From Geomonas ferrireducens (GTDB lineage Bacteria; Desulfobacterota; Desulfuromonadia; Geobacterales; Geobacteraceae), in the NCBI RefSeq assembly GCF_004917065.1, contig NZ_SSYA01000001.1:557001-621000 (forward strand): a stretch of 64,000 nucleotides of DNA. The letters run 5' to 3'. The notes under the pieces are model-generated. The model saw nothing but the letters and a program-made list of their open reading frames with translations. It did not search any database and was not told where the DNA came from. Made by a program: the position numbers and the translations under genes. This document shows, in pieces, positions 1 to 8,952 of the stretch. The number at the start of each line of letters is the position of its first letter. Position 1 is the stretch's first letter.

Positions 1-204
1 GTCCACCGGGCGCCCCTTCAGGTAGTTTCGCGCCGCCAGAGGCGTCCAGGCCGCCCCGTTCAACTGGTTCGAGGCGATGGCGACCGGCAGGGGAAACCCG
101 AGCGCGAGCCAGACCGGCGTGGTCAGCATGGCCGACCCCGCCCCGCTCATCGAGCTCAGCAGCGAGGCAAGAAAGGCAACCGAAAGGATGATAAAAAAAC
201 GCAT
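1..204 (-). CDS. TauE/SafE family permease, N-terminal part (runs off left edge)
   Basis: The first 68 codons of a gene that continues past the left edge of the window. The start ATG at 204 is preceded by a GGGAGGGG ribosome site. A hydrophobic N-terminal helix is followed by a Ser/Gly-rich turn (SSMSGAGSAMLTTP) and then by NQLNGAAWTPLAARNYLKG. Such Gly-rich re-entrant turns are typical of the first repeat of TauE/SafE (sulfite exporter / DUF81) membrane permeases. Those proteins move small anions, sulfonates or organosulfur compounds across the inner membrane. The substrate cannot be told from this fragment. Confidence 0.7.
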   Translation of the reverse strand, partial: MRFFIILSVAFLASLLSSMSGAGSAMLTTPVWLALGFPLPVAIASNQLNGAAWTPLAARNYLKGRPVD

Positions 205-347
205 GAGCCCCTCCCTGAGGCAGCTCCTTTCTACCCCATCCGCCGGCAACATTCAATGTCAAAGGGCGCTGGAAGTATCTCACGACATCCGTCTCTCACG
301 GCGGTTCTGTTATTACTTTGCTTTTTCCGCCCACTCAGTCGTGCGCT

Positions 348-376
348 TTGACTCAAAACGTGATAATTTTTGTAAA
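348..376 (+). promoter_or_regulatory. Putative sigma-70 promoter of the AsmA/DUF748 gene
   Basis: TTGACT at 348-353, a 17-bp spacer and TGTAAA at 371-376. Transcription would begin near 383, so the in-frame ATG at 318 lies upstream of the transcript. This supports the GTG start at 414. Confidence 0.4.
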
Positions 377-413
377 AGCCTTCCCCAACTCCACGCGTTG
401 CAGCGAGGTTCTT

Positions 414-3400
414 GTGTCACGCAAAAAATATATTCTCATAACATCTGCAGTCCTTGTCTTCCTGCTCTTGTTCATGGTAGCCATCCTTCCCACCATTGTC
501 AGGATCAAAGCAGTGGAGGCTCTGCAAGAGAGCACCGGACGCAAGGCACACATCGAATCGGTGCGCTTCAACCCCTTCACGTTGACTGCCACGGTTGAGG
601 GTTTTGCCATCGCGGAGAAAGAGGGACACCCCTTCATCGCTTTCCGGCGCCTTCAGGCGTCCCTGTCGCCGTCATCCCTTTTCAGAAGGGCCCTCATCCT
701 CTCCGAAGTCACCCTCGACACCCCGACGGTGAACTTGGTGCGCAACGCGCCGAACCGCTTCAATTTCACCGACATCCTGGAAAGACAACCGAAGAAGAAA
801 GAGGAAAAGCAAAGCGCACTGCGCTTCTCGCTCAACAACATCAGCATCAGGAACGGATCGATCGACTTCGACGACCGCATCGTCGGCGGCGGGAGAAAAC
901 ATACGGTCCGGGCGCTGAACGTCGACATCCCCTTCATCAGCAACAGCCCCTACCTCGCCGATAAATACGTCGACCCGCGCATCTCGGCGCAGGTGGACGG
1001 CGCCCCCTTCACCTTCGCGGGAAAACTGAAGCCGCTCAGCAAGTCGCTGGAGACTTCTGTTCACGTGGGACTCAAGCGACTCGACCTGCCGCAGTACCTG
1101 GCCTATGCACCGGTGAAGCCCCCGGTCGACCTCACCTCCGGCAAGCTCACCGTCGACCTCGACATCGCCTACCGCATCTCGGCCGACAAAAAACCGGAAC
1201 TGCTACTCAAAGGAACGAGCAGGCTCGACGCCGTCAGCATCGACCTTCCGGGTAAGAAGCCGCTCGCACGCGTCCCTGCGCTGGAGGTGAAAGCCGCCTC
1301 CCTCGAGGTGCTGGCCAAGAAGTTCCACTTCGACGCGATAACGGCCGAGGGGCTCGAACTCTTCGTCGAGCGGGACCGCCAAGGGGCATGGATGTTCTCC
1401 CGGCTCGCTCCGTCCGCGCCGGAAGGTGACAAACCGAAAGCGGCCGAACCTGCCGAAAAAACCGAGGTAGTGCTTACTTCCCTTGCGGTGTCCAACGCGA
1501 CGGTTCACTTCCGGGACGAGCTCCCCAAGGGGGGCTTCAACACCAACATCTCCGAGATAAACCTCGCCGCTAAAAACTTCAGCACCGCTCCGGGGGCCCA
1601 GGCCGCGTACCAACTCTCCCTCAAAGCGGACGGAGAAGCCGCGCTGAAAACCGAGGGGACCTTCTCCGCTTCCCCCGTCGCAATCACATCGTCCATCACC
1701 CTCACTGGACTCAAAATCCAGCGCATCGGGCCTTACCTCAGCCCCTACCTCACCGCGCCGCTTCAGGGGACGCTCGGCCTGACCACGGAACTCGGCTACC
1801 GGGCCGAGGAGGGGTTATCGCTCAACAAGGGGGATATCTCCGTCGCCGGTCTTTCCACCCGCTACGGAAAGGAAGGGCTCGACCTGGCCCTTTTGCAGGT
1901 ATCCGGAACAAGCTTCCGCCAAAAGGAGAACCGCCTCGAGATAGGCGACATCCGCCTGGCGCAAGGAAGCATCTCCCTTTCAAAGGAAGCGGACGGGAAG
2001 CTCTCCATAATGTCGCTCTTCCCGGCGCCATCCGCCCCAGCCCCCGCGTCCAAGCCGAAAAAGGCCAAGGCTGAACCGAAGGGAAGGCCGTTTTCCTATG
2101 TGGTGAAACAGACAAGGCTTGAGAAAATCAACGTCTCCTTTACCGACAAGACCTTCGAGGAGCCGCCCCGCTTCACGCTGCGCAACGCGAACCTGACCCT
2201 CGGAAACCTGCAGGGGCCGAAGTTCCAGCCGTCTCCCCTGCGCTTTTCCACCACCTACGGCAAGGGCGCCACGCTTAGGACGAACGGCACCCTCATGCCG
2301 GTTCCCTTCCGCTATCGTGGGAGCATCGGCATCAGCAGGCTGCCGATCAGCGACTTCGAGCCTTACTTCCCCGAGAGCTTCAACTTCTCGGTCATCGGCG
2401 GGAACCTCGATACGTCGGTCGACCTCGATCTCGCCCTCAAGGACGGCAAGGCGGTGGGGAGCTTCCGAGGTAACGCCGGGGTGCGCGACTTCCACAGTAT
2501 CGACCTCACCGGCGACCAGGACCTCCTCAAGTGGGAGAGCCTGCAGTTCGACGCCTTCCAGGGTACCTTCGCGCCATTCACTCTGAGCATCCGCGAGGTC
2601 GCGCTGAACGACGTCTATTCTCGCATCATCATCAGAAAGGACGGCACCCTCAACCTGCAGGACTTGGTCCGGAAGGAGCCGGAAGCGCAGACGGCAGCTC
2701 CGGCGGCACCCACAGCACAGGCAGCCCCAGCGGCTCCCGCGGCACAGGCGGTTCCGGCTGCACTACCGGCGGCCGCACCCGGCGCCGTTGCAGCGCCTCC
2801 CGCGAGCCAGCGCCAGATCTCGGTAGGGAGCGTGACGATTCAAAACGGCACGCTCGCCTTCACGGACAACCACCTCCCCCAGACCTTCAACAGCACCTTC
2901 TACAACCTGGGGGGGAGGGTGAGCGGGCTCACTTCGGAAGCCTCCAAGTTCGCCGACGTGGACCTGCGCGGTAACCTGGAAAACCATTCGCCCATGCAGA
3001 TCTCCGGGAGGCTCAACCCGCTGCGGGACGACCTCTTCGTCGACCTGAAGATCTCTTTCCGCGACATCGAGCTCGCCCCGGCCACCCCCTACTCCGGCAC
3101 CTACCTGGGCTACGCCATCGACAAGGGAAAGCTGTTTCTCGATCTCAAGTACCTCATCGAGAGAAAGCAGCTCACCTCCGAGAACAAGGTCTTCATCGAC
3201 CAGTTCACCTTCGGGAAGAAGGTGGACAGCGACCAGGCGACCAGTCTGCCGGTAAGGCTCGCCATCGCGCTTTTAAAGGACCGCAACGGCGAGATCCACC
3301 TGGACCTCCCGGTCACCGGACGGACCGACGATCCCCAGTTCAGCGTCTGGCGTCTGATCGGCCAGGTGCTGAAGAACCTGTTGGTAAAAGCAGCCACCTC

Positions 3401-4016
3401 CCCCTTTGCCCTGCTCTCTTCGCTTGGCGGCGGCGGGCAGGATTTCAGCATGGTGAGCTTCGAGGCGGGCTCCAGCGCGCTATCAGCGAACGAGGCGAAG
3501 AAACTGACGCAGCTGGCCAAGGTGGTCGCCGACCGTCCCGCACTCAAACTGGAGATAAAAGGGTTCGTCGACAAGGGGAGGGACCCGGAGGGATATCGGC
3601 AGGAACTCCTGGCGCGGAAGGTGCGCAACGAGAAGTTCCTCTTCCTGGTGAAGGAACAGCAGGTCAAAGAAGGAGAGAACAGCGAGACGGTGCAGGTGAC
3701 GCCGGAGGAGTACAGTAAATTCCTGAAGGCGGTCTACAAGAAGGAGAAATTCCCGAAACCGCGTAACGCCCTCGGCATGGTGAAGGACCTGCCGGACAAC
3801 GAGATGAAGAAGCTGATCATCGCCAACACCGTGGTCGGCGAGAACGAACTGCAGTCGCTCGCACGTGAGCGCGCGGCAGCGGTAGTCGATTACCTGGTGG
3901 CCAAGGGGGGGCTTCCGGCTGAGAAGCTCTTCCAGGGGAGCGGGGATATCTACAAGGCCCCCGAGAAGGAATCGGCGACCAGCAGCCGCGTCGAGTTCAA
4001 CGCCATCGCACGGTGA
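414..4016 (+). CDS. AsmA-like DUF748 envelope protein with OmpA-like C-terminus
   Basis: A 1200-residue protein. One N-terminal membrane helix (about residues 5-25) is followed by a very long periplasmic part rich in beta-strand-like repeats. These resemble AsmA/YhdP/TamB-type DUF748 proteins, which bridge the periplasm and are linked to lipid or outer-membrane-protein transport. An Ala/Pro-rich linker lies around residues 760-805. The C-terminal ~190 residues (SFEAGSSALSANEAKKL and later RERAAAVVDYLVAKGGLP) resemble an OmpA-type peptidoglycan-binding domain, as is common in DUF748 proteins. The GTG start at 414 was chosen because GCGAGG precedes it and a promoter overlaps the upstream ATG at 318. 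The family call is firm; the exact cargo is unknown. Confidence 0.85.
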   Translation: MSRKKYILITSAVLVFLLLFMVAILPTIVRIKAVEALQESTGRKAHIESVRFNPFTLTATVEGFAIAEKEGHPFIAFRRLQASLSPSSLFRRALILSEVTLDTPTVNLVRNAPNRFNFTDILERQPKKKEEKQSALRFSLNNISIRNGSIDFDDRIVGGGRKHTVRALNVDIPFISNSPYLADKYVDPRISAQVDGAPFTFAGKLKPLSKSLETSVHVGLKRLDLPQYLAYAPVKPPVDLTSGKLTVDLDIAYRISADKKPELLLKGTSRLDAVSIDLPGKKPLARVPALEVKAASLEVLAKKFHFDAITAEGLELFVERDRQGAWMFSRLAPSAPEGDKPKAAEPAEKTEVVLTSLAVSNATVHFRDELPKGGFNTNISEINLAAKNFSTAPGAQAAYQLSLKADGEAALKTEGTFSASPVAITSSITLTGLKIQRIGPYLSPYLTAPLQGTLGLTTELGYRAEEGLSLNKGDISVAGLSTRYGKEGLDLALLQVSGTSFRQKENRLEIGDIRLAQGSISLSKEADGKLSIMSLFPAPSAPAPASKPKKAKAEPKGRPFSYVVKQTRLEKINVSFTDKTFEEPPRFTLRNANLTLGNLQGPKFQPSPLRFSTTYGKGATLRTNGTLMPVPFRYRGSIGISRLPISDFEPYFPESFNFSVIGGNLDTSVDLDLALKDGKAVGSFRGNAGVRDFHSIDLTGDQDLLKWESLQFDAFQGTFAPFTLSIREVALNDVYSRIIIRKDGTLNLQDLVRKEPEAQTAAPAAPTAQAAPAAPAAQAVPAALPAAAPGAVAAPPASQRQISVGSVTIQNGTLAFTDNHLPQTFNSTFYNLGGRVSGLTSEASKFADVDLRGNLENHSPMQISGRLNPLRDDLFVDLKISFRDIELAPATPYSGTYLGYAIDKGKLFLDLKYLIERKQLTSENKVFIDQFTFGKKVDSDQATSLPVRLAIALLKDRNGEIHLDLPVTGRTDDPQFSVWRLIGQVLKNLLVKAATSPFALLSSLGGGGQDFSMVSFEAGSSALSANEAKKLTQLAKVVADRPALKLEIKGFVDKGRDPEGYRQELLARKVRNEKFLFLVKEQQVKEGENSETVQVTPEEYSKFLKAVYKKEKFPKPRNALGMVKDLPDNEMKKLIIANTVVGENELQSLARERAAAVVDYLVAKGGLPAEKLFQGSGDIYKAPEKESATSSRVEFNAIAR

Positions 4017-4060
4017 CCCCGCCGGTACGTGCCAGCTCTTCCGCCCAGACTTCCACAATC

Positions 4061-4098
4061 TCCTCTCCCCTTGGGAGAGGGTCAGGGTGAGGGGGGAC
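4061..4098. repeat. Short palindromic intergenic repeat (CTCTCCC...GGGAGAG type)
   Basis: A perfect small hairpin, CCTCTCCC-CTT-GGGAGAGG, followed by GTCAGGGTGAGGGGGG. This kind of G/C palindrome recurs in many proteobacterial intergenic regions. It lies between two convergent genes and may help end transcription, but there is no T run. Confidence 0.5.
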
Positions 4099-4111
4099 GG
4101 TTCGGCCCATG

Positions 4112-4279
4112 CTACTTCCTCTTCTTCTTTTTCTTCGTGAATCTTCTTCCTTGATGGGCGGGATGGTCTTGTTGCTGGGCGTGGCTCTCTTCCTCGCCCC
4201 CCTTCATCATCATCAACGGAATCAGTACCAGAGCAAAGACAGCCAGAATAGCCGCTACTGCGATGAGCGGTGTGGACAT
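4112..4279 (-). CDS. Small single-pass membrane protein, 55 aa
   Basis: Starts at the ATG at 4279, behind a good ribosome site (GGAGGGAGCT). The protein has one hydrophobic helix (about residues 4-24, PLIAVAAILAVFALVLIPLM) and then a charged tail ending in RRFTKKKKKRK. A longer upstream reading exists, but it lacks a ribosome site. No family was recognised. The Lys/Arg tail suggests a cytoplasmic C-terminus or contact with nucleic acid or lipid. It converges with the DUF748 gene. Confidence 0.6.
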   Translation of the reverse strand: MSTPLIAVAAILAVFALVLIPLMMMKGGEEESHAQQQDHPAHQGRRFTKKKKKRK

Positions 4280-4446
4280 AGCTCCCTCCAATTCAAACTC
4301 TTCCAAGACATATTCAAGGTTCCCGCACTGGTCCAGGGATGTTACCACTCCCCGCTCCAATGAGTTTTAGGCAACGCAGCATAACATGCGCCCCCAACCT
4401 TTATCAATTCAAATGTAGTTCATGAGCCGCGCTCCCGCGCTACGCA

Positions 4447-4474
4447 TGGACAACCAGGGTCGCGCCGATATAAT
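4447..4474 (+). promoter_or_regulatory. Sigma-70 promoter of the sugar dehydrogenase gene
   Basis: TGGACA at 4447-4452, a 16-bp spacer, and a consensus TATAAT at 4469-4474. The start codon is 47 bp downstream. Confidence 0.55.
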
Positions 4475-4521
4475 TTGCCAGTTTTCCATGCCCTTTCCGC
4501 AGATTACGCCGGAGGTGCCCC

Positions 4522-5661
4522 ATGCTCAGTTGGAAGAACCACGCCATCCGCTTCCTCTTCTGCTTCACCCTTACCGCCCTCCCCTCTCCCGCTTGCGCCG
4601 CCGATGCCTGGTTCCCTGCGAGGATAACCCTGACGCCGGTGGTAAAGGGGCTCCGGCAGCCGACGGCGATCGTCAGCGCCAAAGACGGCAGCAAGAGGCT
4701 TTTCGTACTCGAGCAGGAAGGGAAGATCCGGATCGTCAAAAACGGCAAGCTGCTCCAGAGGCCCTTTCTCGACATCGACTCACTGGTGAAGTCCGGCGGC
4801 GAGCAGGGCCTTCTGGGTCTCGCCTTCCCCCCGGAATTCGCCTCGAAAAAGACCTTCTTCGTCAACTACACCAACCGGACCGGCATCGGGAACACGGTGG
4901 TGGCGAGCTTCAAGGCGAGCAAAGGCGCTGACACGGCCGATCCCGGCAGCCGCAGGGAGATCCTGACCATCAAGCAGCCGTACGCGAACCACAACGGCGG
5001 CCAGCTCGCCTTCGGCCCGGACGGACTCCTCTACGTCGGCACCGGAGACGGCGGCAGCGGCGGCGATCCGCACGGCAACGGCCAGCGGCTCGACACCCTG
5101 CTCGGAAAGATCCTGCGCATCGAGGTGGCTTCCGGCGCTGCCCCCTACCGTCTACCGAAAAATCCCTTCGGCAACGAGATCTGGGCCTACGGTCTGCGCA
5201 ACCCCTGGCGCTTCTCTTTCGACCGTGGCACCGGTGATCTATACATAGCCGACGTGGGACAGGATGAAGTTGAGGAGATCAACTTCCAGCCTGCGGGCTC
5301 CGGTGCCGGTGCGAACTACGGCTGGAACATCATGGAAGGGGACCGCTGCTTCCGCGAACCCAAGTGCAAGAAGAGCGGCCTCACCATGCCGGTCGCGGTC
5401 TACCGTCACGGCAAGGGGGATTGCTCCGTTACCGGCGGCTACGTCTACCGCGGCAGGATAAAGGGGCTGCAAGGCATCTACTTCTACGGGGATTTCTGCA
5501 GCGGCCGTATCTGGGGGCTACGCAGGATCGGTACGAAATGGGAGACCAAACTTCTGGCCGACACGCCTTACGCCATCTCGACCTTCGGCGAGGACGATGA
5601 TGGCGAACTCTACCTCGCCGATTACGGCAGCGGGACCATCTACAGGGTCGGGGTTCGCTGA
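4522..5661 (+). CDS. Secreted PQQ-dependent sugar dehydrogenase (GSDH/YliI family)
   Basis: 379 residues with a Sec signal peptide (about 1-26, cleavage near ACA-ADA). The rest is the six-bladed beta-propeller of soluble aldose/glucose-sorbosone dehydrogenases. Diagnostic stretches are GEQGLLGLAFPPEF, YANHNGGQLAFGPDGLLYVG, GDGGSGGDPHGNGQ, YGLRNPWRFSFD and ADVGQDEVEEIN, which carry the PQQ/Ca-binding and catalytic His region. The enzyme would oxidise aldoses in the periplasm and pass electrons to an acceptor. The ATG follows GGAGGTGCCCC. No pqq synthesis genes are nearby, so the cofactor source is unknown. Confidence 0.85.
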   Translation: MLSWKNHAIRFLFCFTLTALPSPACAADAWFPARITLTPVVKGLRQPTAIVSAKDGSKRLFVLEQEGKIRIVKNGKLLQRPFLDIDSLVKSGGEQGLLGLAFPPEFASKKTFFVNYTNRTGIGNTVVASFKASKGADTADPGSRREILTIKQPYANHNGGQLAFGPDGLLYVGTGDGGSGGDPHGNGQRLDTLLGKILRIEVASGAAPYRLPKNPFGNEIWAYGLRNPWRFSFDRGTGDLYIADVGQDEVEEINFQPAGSGAGANYGWNIMEGDRCFREPKCKKSGLTMPVAVYRHGKGDCSVTGGYVYRGRIKGLQGIYFYGDFCSGRIWGLRRIGTKWETKLLADTPYAISTFGEDDDGELYLADYGSGTIYRVGVR

Positions 5662-5683
5662 TCGCTGAGCAGTCAATTTCCTG

Positions 5684-5711
5684 TTGATCAAAGGTTATAT
5701 CAGGTTATAAT
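5684..5711 (+). promoter_or_regulatory. Promoter with direct-repeat operator for the toxin-antitoxin pair
   Basis: TTGATC at 5684-5689, a 16-bp spacer and a perfect TATAAT at 5706-5711. Two copies of AGGTTATA (5692-5699 and 5702-5709) lie one helical turn apart within it, which suits autoregulation by the HTH antitoxin. The -10 box overlaps the first possible ATG (5710). Confidence 0.5.
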
Positions 5712-5715
5712 GGTC

Positions 5716-5970
5716 ATGGAAGTCGTCTGGCAACCAAAGGCTGTGAAACAGCTCAAAAAGATCGGCGACCGCTCTGTGCAGCAGAGGATAGTCTTGGCTG
5801 CCCGGAGTCTCGTAGATCTTTCTTCCTGTCCAAACGTCAAGCAACTTGTCGGTCACAAGTACACTCACAGGATGCGGGTAGGAGACTGGCGCGTACTACT
5901 TAACGTGCAGGAGGAAATCGACATCGTCAGTATAGAGGAGATCAAAAAACGCGATGAGCGAACCTACTGA
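5716..5970 (+). CDS. higB: RelE/HigB-family toxin, type II toxin-antitoxin system
   Basis: An 84-residue basic protein with the HigB/RelE fold pattern: an N-terminal WQPKAVKQLKKI helix, then KQLVGHKYTHRMRVGDWRVLLNV and a C-terminal IDIVSIEEIKKRDE strand and tail. Such toxins cleave mRNA, usually at the ribosome. The first ATG (5710) overlaps the -10 box, so the second ATG (5716) is preferred. It lies at or next to the expected transcription start, so the message may be leaderless. The gene overlaps the antitoxin gene by 17 bp; toxin-first order is the HigBA arrangement. Assignment to HigB rather than another RelE clade is by similarity of order and length. Confidence 0.75.
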   Translation: MEVVWQPKAVKQLKKIGDRSVQQRIVLAARSLVDLSSCPNVKQLVGHKYTHRMRVGDWRVLLNVQEEIDIVSIEEIKKRDERTY

Positions 5971-6301
5971 ATATCAAATCATAGAGCATGAAGGTCAACC
6001 AGCTTTTGTGCTGGTGCCATGGGAAGAGTTCCAGCGCATCCGCCGTATGCTGGCAGCTGAGAAAGCCCAGGCCTCAGGAATCCCCCAGTCCGTTGTCGAA
6101 GCTCACGTGCTGCACGACATGTCTCTGATAAGGGCTTGGCGGGAAGAACTGGGCTTGAAGCAGGAGGACCTCGCAAAGCGACTGAATGTATCGCAAGCCG
6201 CCGTTGCGAAGTTCGAGCATCCCACCGCACGCCCACGGCTGGCAACTCTTAGAAAGATAGCCGCTGCGCTGGGGATCTCATTGGAACAACTGCATATTTG
6301 A
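5954..6301 (+). CDS. higA: XRE-family antitoxin (HigA-like)
   Basis: 115 residues. The N-terminal ~50 (IIEHEGQPAFVLVPWEEFQRI) look like a RelB/Phd-style toxin-binding segment. The C-terminal part is a classic XRE helix-turn-helix (LGLKQEDLAKRLNVSQAAVA through PRLATLRKIAAALGISLEQL, about residues 62-114). It should neutralise the toxin encoded just upstream and repress the shared promoter, probably at the paired AGGTTATA sites. The start ATG lies inside the toxin gene, which implies coupled translation. Confidence 0.8.
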   Translation: MSEPTEYQIIEHEGQPAFVLVPWEEFQRIRRMLAAEKAQASGIPQSVVEAHVLHDMSLIRAWREELGLKQEDLAKRLNVSQAAVAKFEHPTARPRLATLRKIAAALGISLEQLHI

Positions 6302-6323
6302 ACCATCGTTCTTGGAGTTACAA

Positions 6324-7220
6324 ATGTCCTTGCGCAGCCTTCGCATCCTCGCAGCAGTCGCCGGCAAAGGGAGTTTCGCCGCCGCCGCGGAACAGATGGG
6401 ATTGACCCAGTCAGCCGTCAGCCTCCAGATCAGGAACCTGGAGGAGGAGTTCGGCGTGCAGCTCTTCGAGCGGACCGGACGCAGCCCCAAACTCAACATG
6501 AACGGCAAACTGGTCGTGGAGCGGGTCCGCGAGATCCTCGACATCTACGACGGGATCAAGGCGGACCTCTCGCCATCGGGCACCATCAAGGGGGTGCTGA
6601 CGCTGGGGGCGGTCCCCACCGTGCTCACCGGCCCTCTACCGGCGGTACTCGGGCGGCTGCGTAAAACACACGAGGAGATGCAGGTGCGCCTGGTCTCGAG
6701 CCTGTCGGCAGAGCTCGTGCGCCAGGTCGAAGAGGGGGATCTCGATGCGGCGCTCACCACCGAGCCCCCCTTCGCCATCCCGCCGCACTGCCGGTGGCAG
6801 GCGTACGACGAGGAGCCTTTCTTCGTGGTCGCCCCGCAGGGTGCTGCCGCCGCCACGGTACAGGAACTCTTCGAGACATACCCCTTCGTCCGCTTCGACA
6901 AAACCGCGTGGGCCGGGGCCCTCGTGGACGCCCATTTGCTGGCGCAGGGGATAAAGCCGCGCGAGGTGATGGAGTTCGACTCCCTGGAGGCGGCGATCAG
7001 CCTTGTGGAGCAGGGGCTCGGCATCGCCGTCGTGCCGTTGAACCGTCAGCGCCTCGAGAAGGCGCAGGGGCATTTCAGCCTCGCCCCGTTCGGCACCCCG
7101 CAGTTGACCAGGCGGGTCGGGATGTACCAGAAACTACGTCACCCGCGCCTGGCGCTCACACAACTGGTGCTGGACGAGCTCCAAGTGGAGTGCCAATCCT
7201 CAAGAAATACTCAAGCCTAA
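6324..7220 (+). CDS. LysR-family transcriptional regulator
   Basis: 298 residues. An N-terminal winged helix-turn-helix (LRILAAVAGKGSFAAAAEQM, then LTQSAVSLQIRNLEEEFGVQ, residues 4-63) is followed by the usual two-lobed effector-binding domain (GVLTLGAVPTVLTGPLP onward). The ATG at 6324 was chosen over a TTG four codons upstream because GGAG sits eight bases before it. The AEC-type carrier gene follows in the same direction after 72 bp, so that carrier is a possible target. The ligand is unknown. Confidence 0.85.
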   Translation: MSLRSLRILAAVAGKGSFAAAAEQMGLTQSAVSLQIRNLEEEFGVQLFERTGRSPKLNMNGKLVVERVREILDIYDGIKADLSPSGTIKGVLTLGAVPTVLTGPLPAVLGRLRKTHEEMQVRLVSSLSAELVRQVEEGDLDAALTTEPPFAIPPHCRWQAYDEEPFFVVAPQGAAAATVQELFETYPFVRFDKTAWAGALVDAHLLAQGIKPREVMEFDSLEAAISLVEQGLGIAVVPLNRQRLEKAQGHFSLAPFGTPQLTRRVGMYQKLRHPRLALTQLVLDELQVECQSSRNTQA

Positions 7221-7292
7221 CGCAAGAATTATCAACTTTTGCCAAACAATCACCCATGTTATTCTCACCATACCGAAGTAAAGGAGAGTAAC

Positions 7293-8213
7293 GTGGCAAC
7301 CATCATCAACGCCCTCACACCGGTTCTCTCGCTGATCCTCGTCGGCTTCCTGATCAGGCGCAGCGAGTTTCTCCCCTCCTCGTTCTGGCCCTCCGCCGAA
7401 AGGCTCACCTATTTCCTGCTCATGCCCGCCGCCCTCATCCACAGCCTGGCGGGGAAGAAGATCGGGACGCTACCCTGGCTCAACATCCTGCTCACCGTCG
7501 AGGGGGTCATCGTCGCGAGCGCCCTCCTCGTCGTTCTCCTTGGAGCCGCCAACCGGCGCATGGGAGGGGGCGTCTTCACGTCGCTTTTCCAGGGAGGGGT
7601 GCGTTTCAATACCTTCGTCGCCCTGGCGCTCGCCGAGAGCCTGTTCGGCAAGGACGGTCTCTTCCTCGCGGCCCTCGGCGCCGGCTTCATGATCGTGCTC
7701 ATCAACGTGCTCTGCGTCTCGGCCTTCTCGCTCACCGTCAGCAGCAGCGCCGGCATCGATTTCAAAAGGCTCGGACGGGATCTGACACGAAACCCGCTCA
7801 TCATCGCGTGCGTCGCAGGTATCGCGCTCAACGCCTCTGGACTCAAGCTCCCCACCGCGCTGGACGGGACCCTTCTTTTGGCCGGAAAGGCGGCCTTCCC
7901 GCTCGGGCTCATGGCCGTAGGCGCCGCCTACCGCGCCGGGAACCTCGCGCTGCACTGGCAGCCGCTCGTCGCAAGCTGCACCGTACAATTCCTCTGTAAG
8001 CCGTTGGTCGCCTGGCAGCTCGCCTCGGCGACCGGCCTGTCCGGTACCGCCGCAGGGGTCGTGCTGCTTCTTTTCAGCGTCCCCACCTCACCGGCCTCCT
8101 ACATACTCTCGCGGCAGATGGGTGGCGACCATGACAGCATGGCGGCCATCATCACCGCCCAGACCTGCCTCTCCTTCCTAACGCTCCCGCTCACCATCTG
8201 GATACTCACTTAG
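7293..8213 (+). CDS. AEC-family (auxin efflux carrier-like) transporter
   Basis: 306 residues with about ten hydrophobic helices in two repeats (ALTPVLSLILVGFLIRRSEF at the start; AGVVLLLFSVPTSPASYILS near the end), as in AEC/malonate-malate permease proteins. It is expected to move small organic acids across the inner membrane. The GTG at 7293 has AAGGAG seven bases upstream; an in-frame TTG 54 bp earlier lacks a ribosome site. It follows the LysR gene and may be co-transcribed. Confidence 0.8.
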   Translation: MATIINALTPVLSLILVGFLIRRSEFLPSSFWPSAERLTYFLLMPAALIHSLAGKKIGTLPWLNILLTVEGVIVASALLVVLLGAANRRMGGGVFTSLFQGGVRFNTFVALALAESLFGKDGLFLAALGAGFMIVLINVLCVSAFSLTVSSSAGIDFKRLGRDLTRNPLIIACVAGIALNASGLKLPTALDGTLLLAGKAAFPLGLMAVGAAYRAGNLALHWQPLVASCTVQFLCKPLVAWQLASATGLSGTAAGVVLLLFSVPTSPASYILSRQMGGDHDSMAAIITAQTCLSFLTLPLTIWILT

Positions 8214-8249
8214 CCCCTCTAGAAGTCCGTGGTCGTGGTAATAAATGTG

Positions 8250-8278
8250 TTGCAACTGAGGCGCTTCCGGGTTATGCA
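8250..8278 (+). promoter_or_regulatory. Possible sigma-70 promoter of the methyltransferase gene
   Basis: TTGCAA at 8250-8255, a 17-bp spacer and TATGCA at 8273-8278, 30 bp ahead of the start codon. Confidence 0.35.
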
Positions 8279-8307
8279 CCCATGATCGAGAAGCGAGAGG
8301 TACCAAG

Positions 8308-8928
8308 ATGGACATCTACAATGAGCACTGCCTGCCACACCTCACCAACTGCGTCTGCGGCATGAAGCCGCTGGCACGTCAGCGGGCGCTGATCGTCCCT
8401 CAGGCGCAAGGCGACGTCCTGGAAGTGGGGATGGGAACGGCGCTGAACCTGCCGTTTTACGACAAAGAGAAGGTGAGTCGCGTCTGGGGTCTGGAGCCGT
8501 CCCCGGGGATGCGCAGGGCGGCGGCGGAAAACGTTAAGCGTAGCGGAATTCAGGTGGAGTGGCTGGATCTGCCGGCGGCGCGGATCCCGCTTGGTGACGC
8601 GACCGTAGACACGGTACTGCTCACTTTCACCCTGTGCAGTATCGCGGACTGGCAGGGAGCACTGGCCGAAATGCGGCGCGTGCTCAAGGCTCAGGGGAGG
8701 CTCTTGTTCTGCGAACACGGCGCGGCGCCGGACGCATCGATCTTTAAGTGGCAGAAGCGGATCACACCATGGTGGAAACACGCGGCCGGGGGATGCCACC
8801 TGGACCGCCCCATCCCGACGCTTCTCAAGACCGGCGGCTTCGGCATCCTGGAGATGGACGAGGATTATATGGGTGGCGTGCCCAGGATTGCGGGGTACAC
8901 CTATCGCGGCAGCGCCGCGAAGCGCTGA
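8308..8928 (+). CDS. Class I SAM-dependent methyltransferase (UbiE/METTL7-like)
   Basis: 206 residues with a Rossmann methyltransferase core: motif I DVLEVGMGTALNLPFY (about residues 33-48), an acidic SAM-ribose residue in VWGLEPSPGM, and the motif IV region DTVLLTFTLCSIADW. RRVLKAQGRLLFCEHG follows, as in ubiquinone/phospholipid-type methyltransferases. The ATG follows GCGAGAGGTACCAAG. The substrate cannot be assigned. It is convergent with the downstream kinase gene. Confidence 0.75.
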   Translation: MDIYNEHCLPHLTNCVCGMKPLARQRALIVPQAQGDVLEVGMGTALNLPFYDKEKVSRVWGLEPSPGMRRAAAENVKRSGIQVEWLDLPAARIPLGDATVDTVLLTFTLCSIADWQGALAEMRRVLKAQGRLLFCEHGAAPDASIFKWQKRITPWWKHAAGGCHLDRPIPTLLKTGGFGILEMDEDYMGGVPRIAGYTYRGSAAKR

Positions 8929-8952
8929 ACAAAGCAAGGGGAACCGCCTGTC

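Noticed and set aside
77-598. Long plus-strand frame over the left edge
   Set aside because: It overlaps the well-supported TauE/SafE start on the minus strand and the DUF748 gene, and has no family features.
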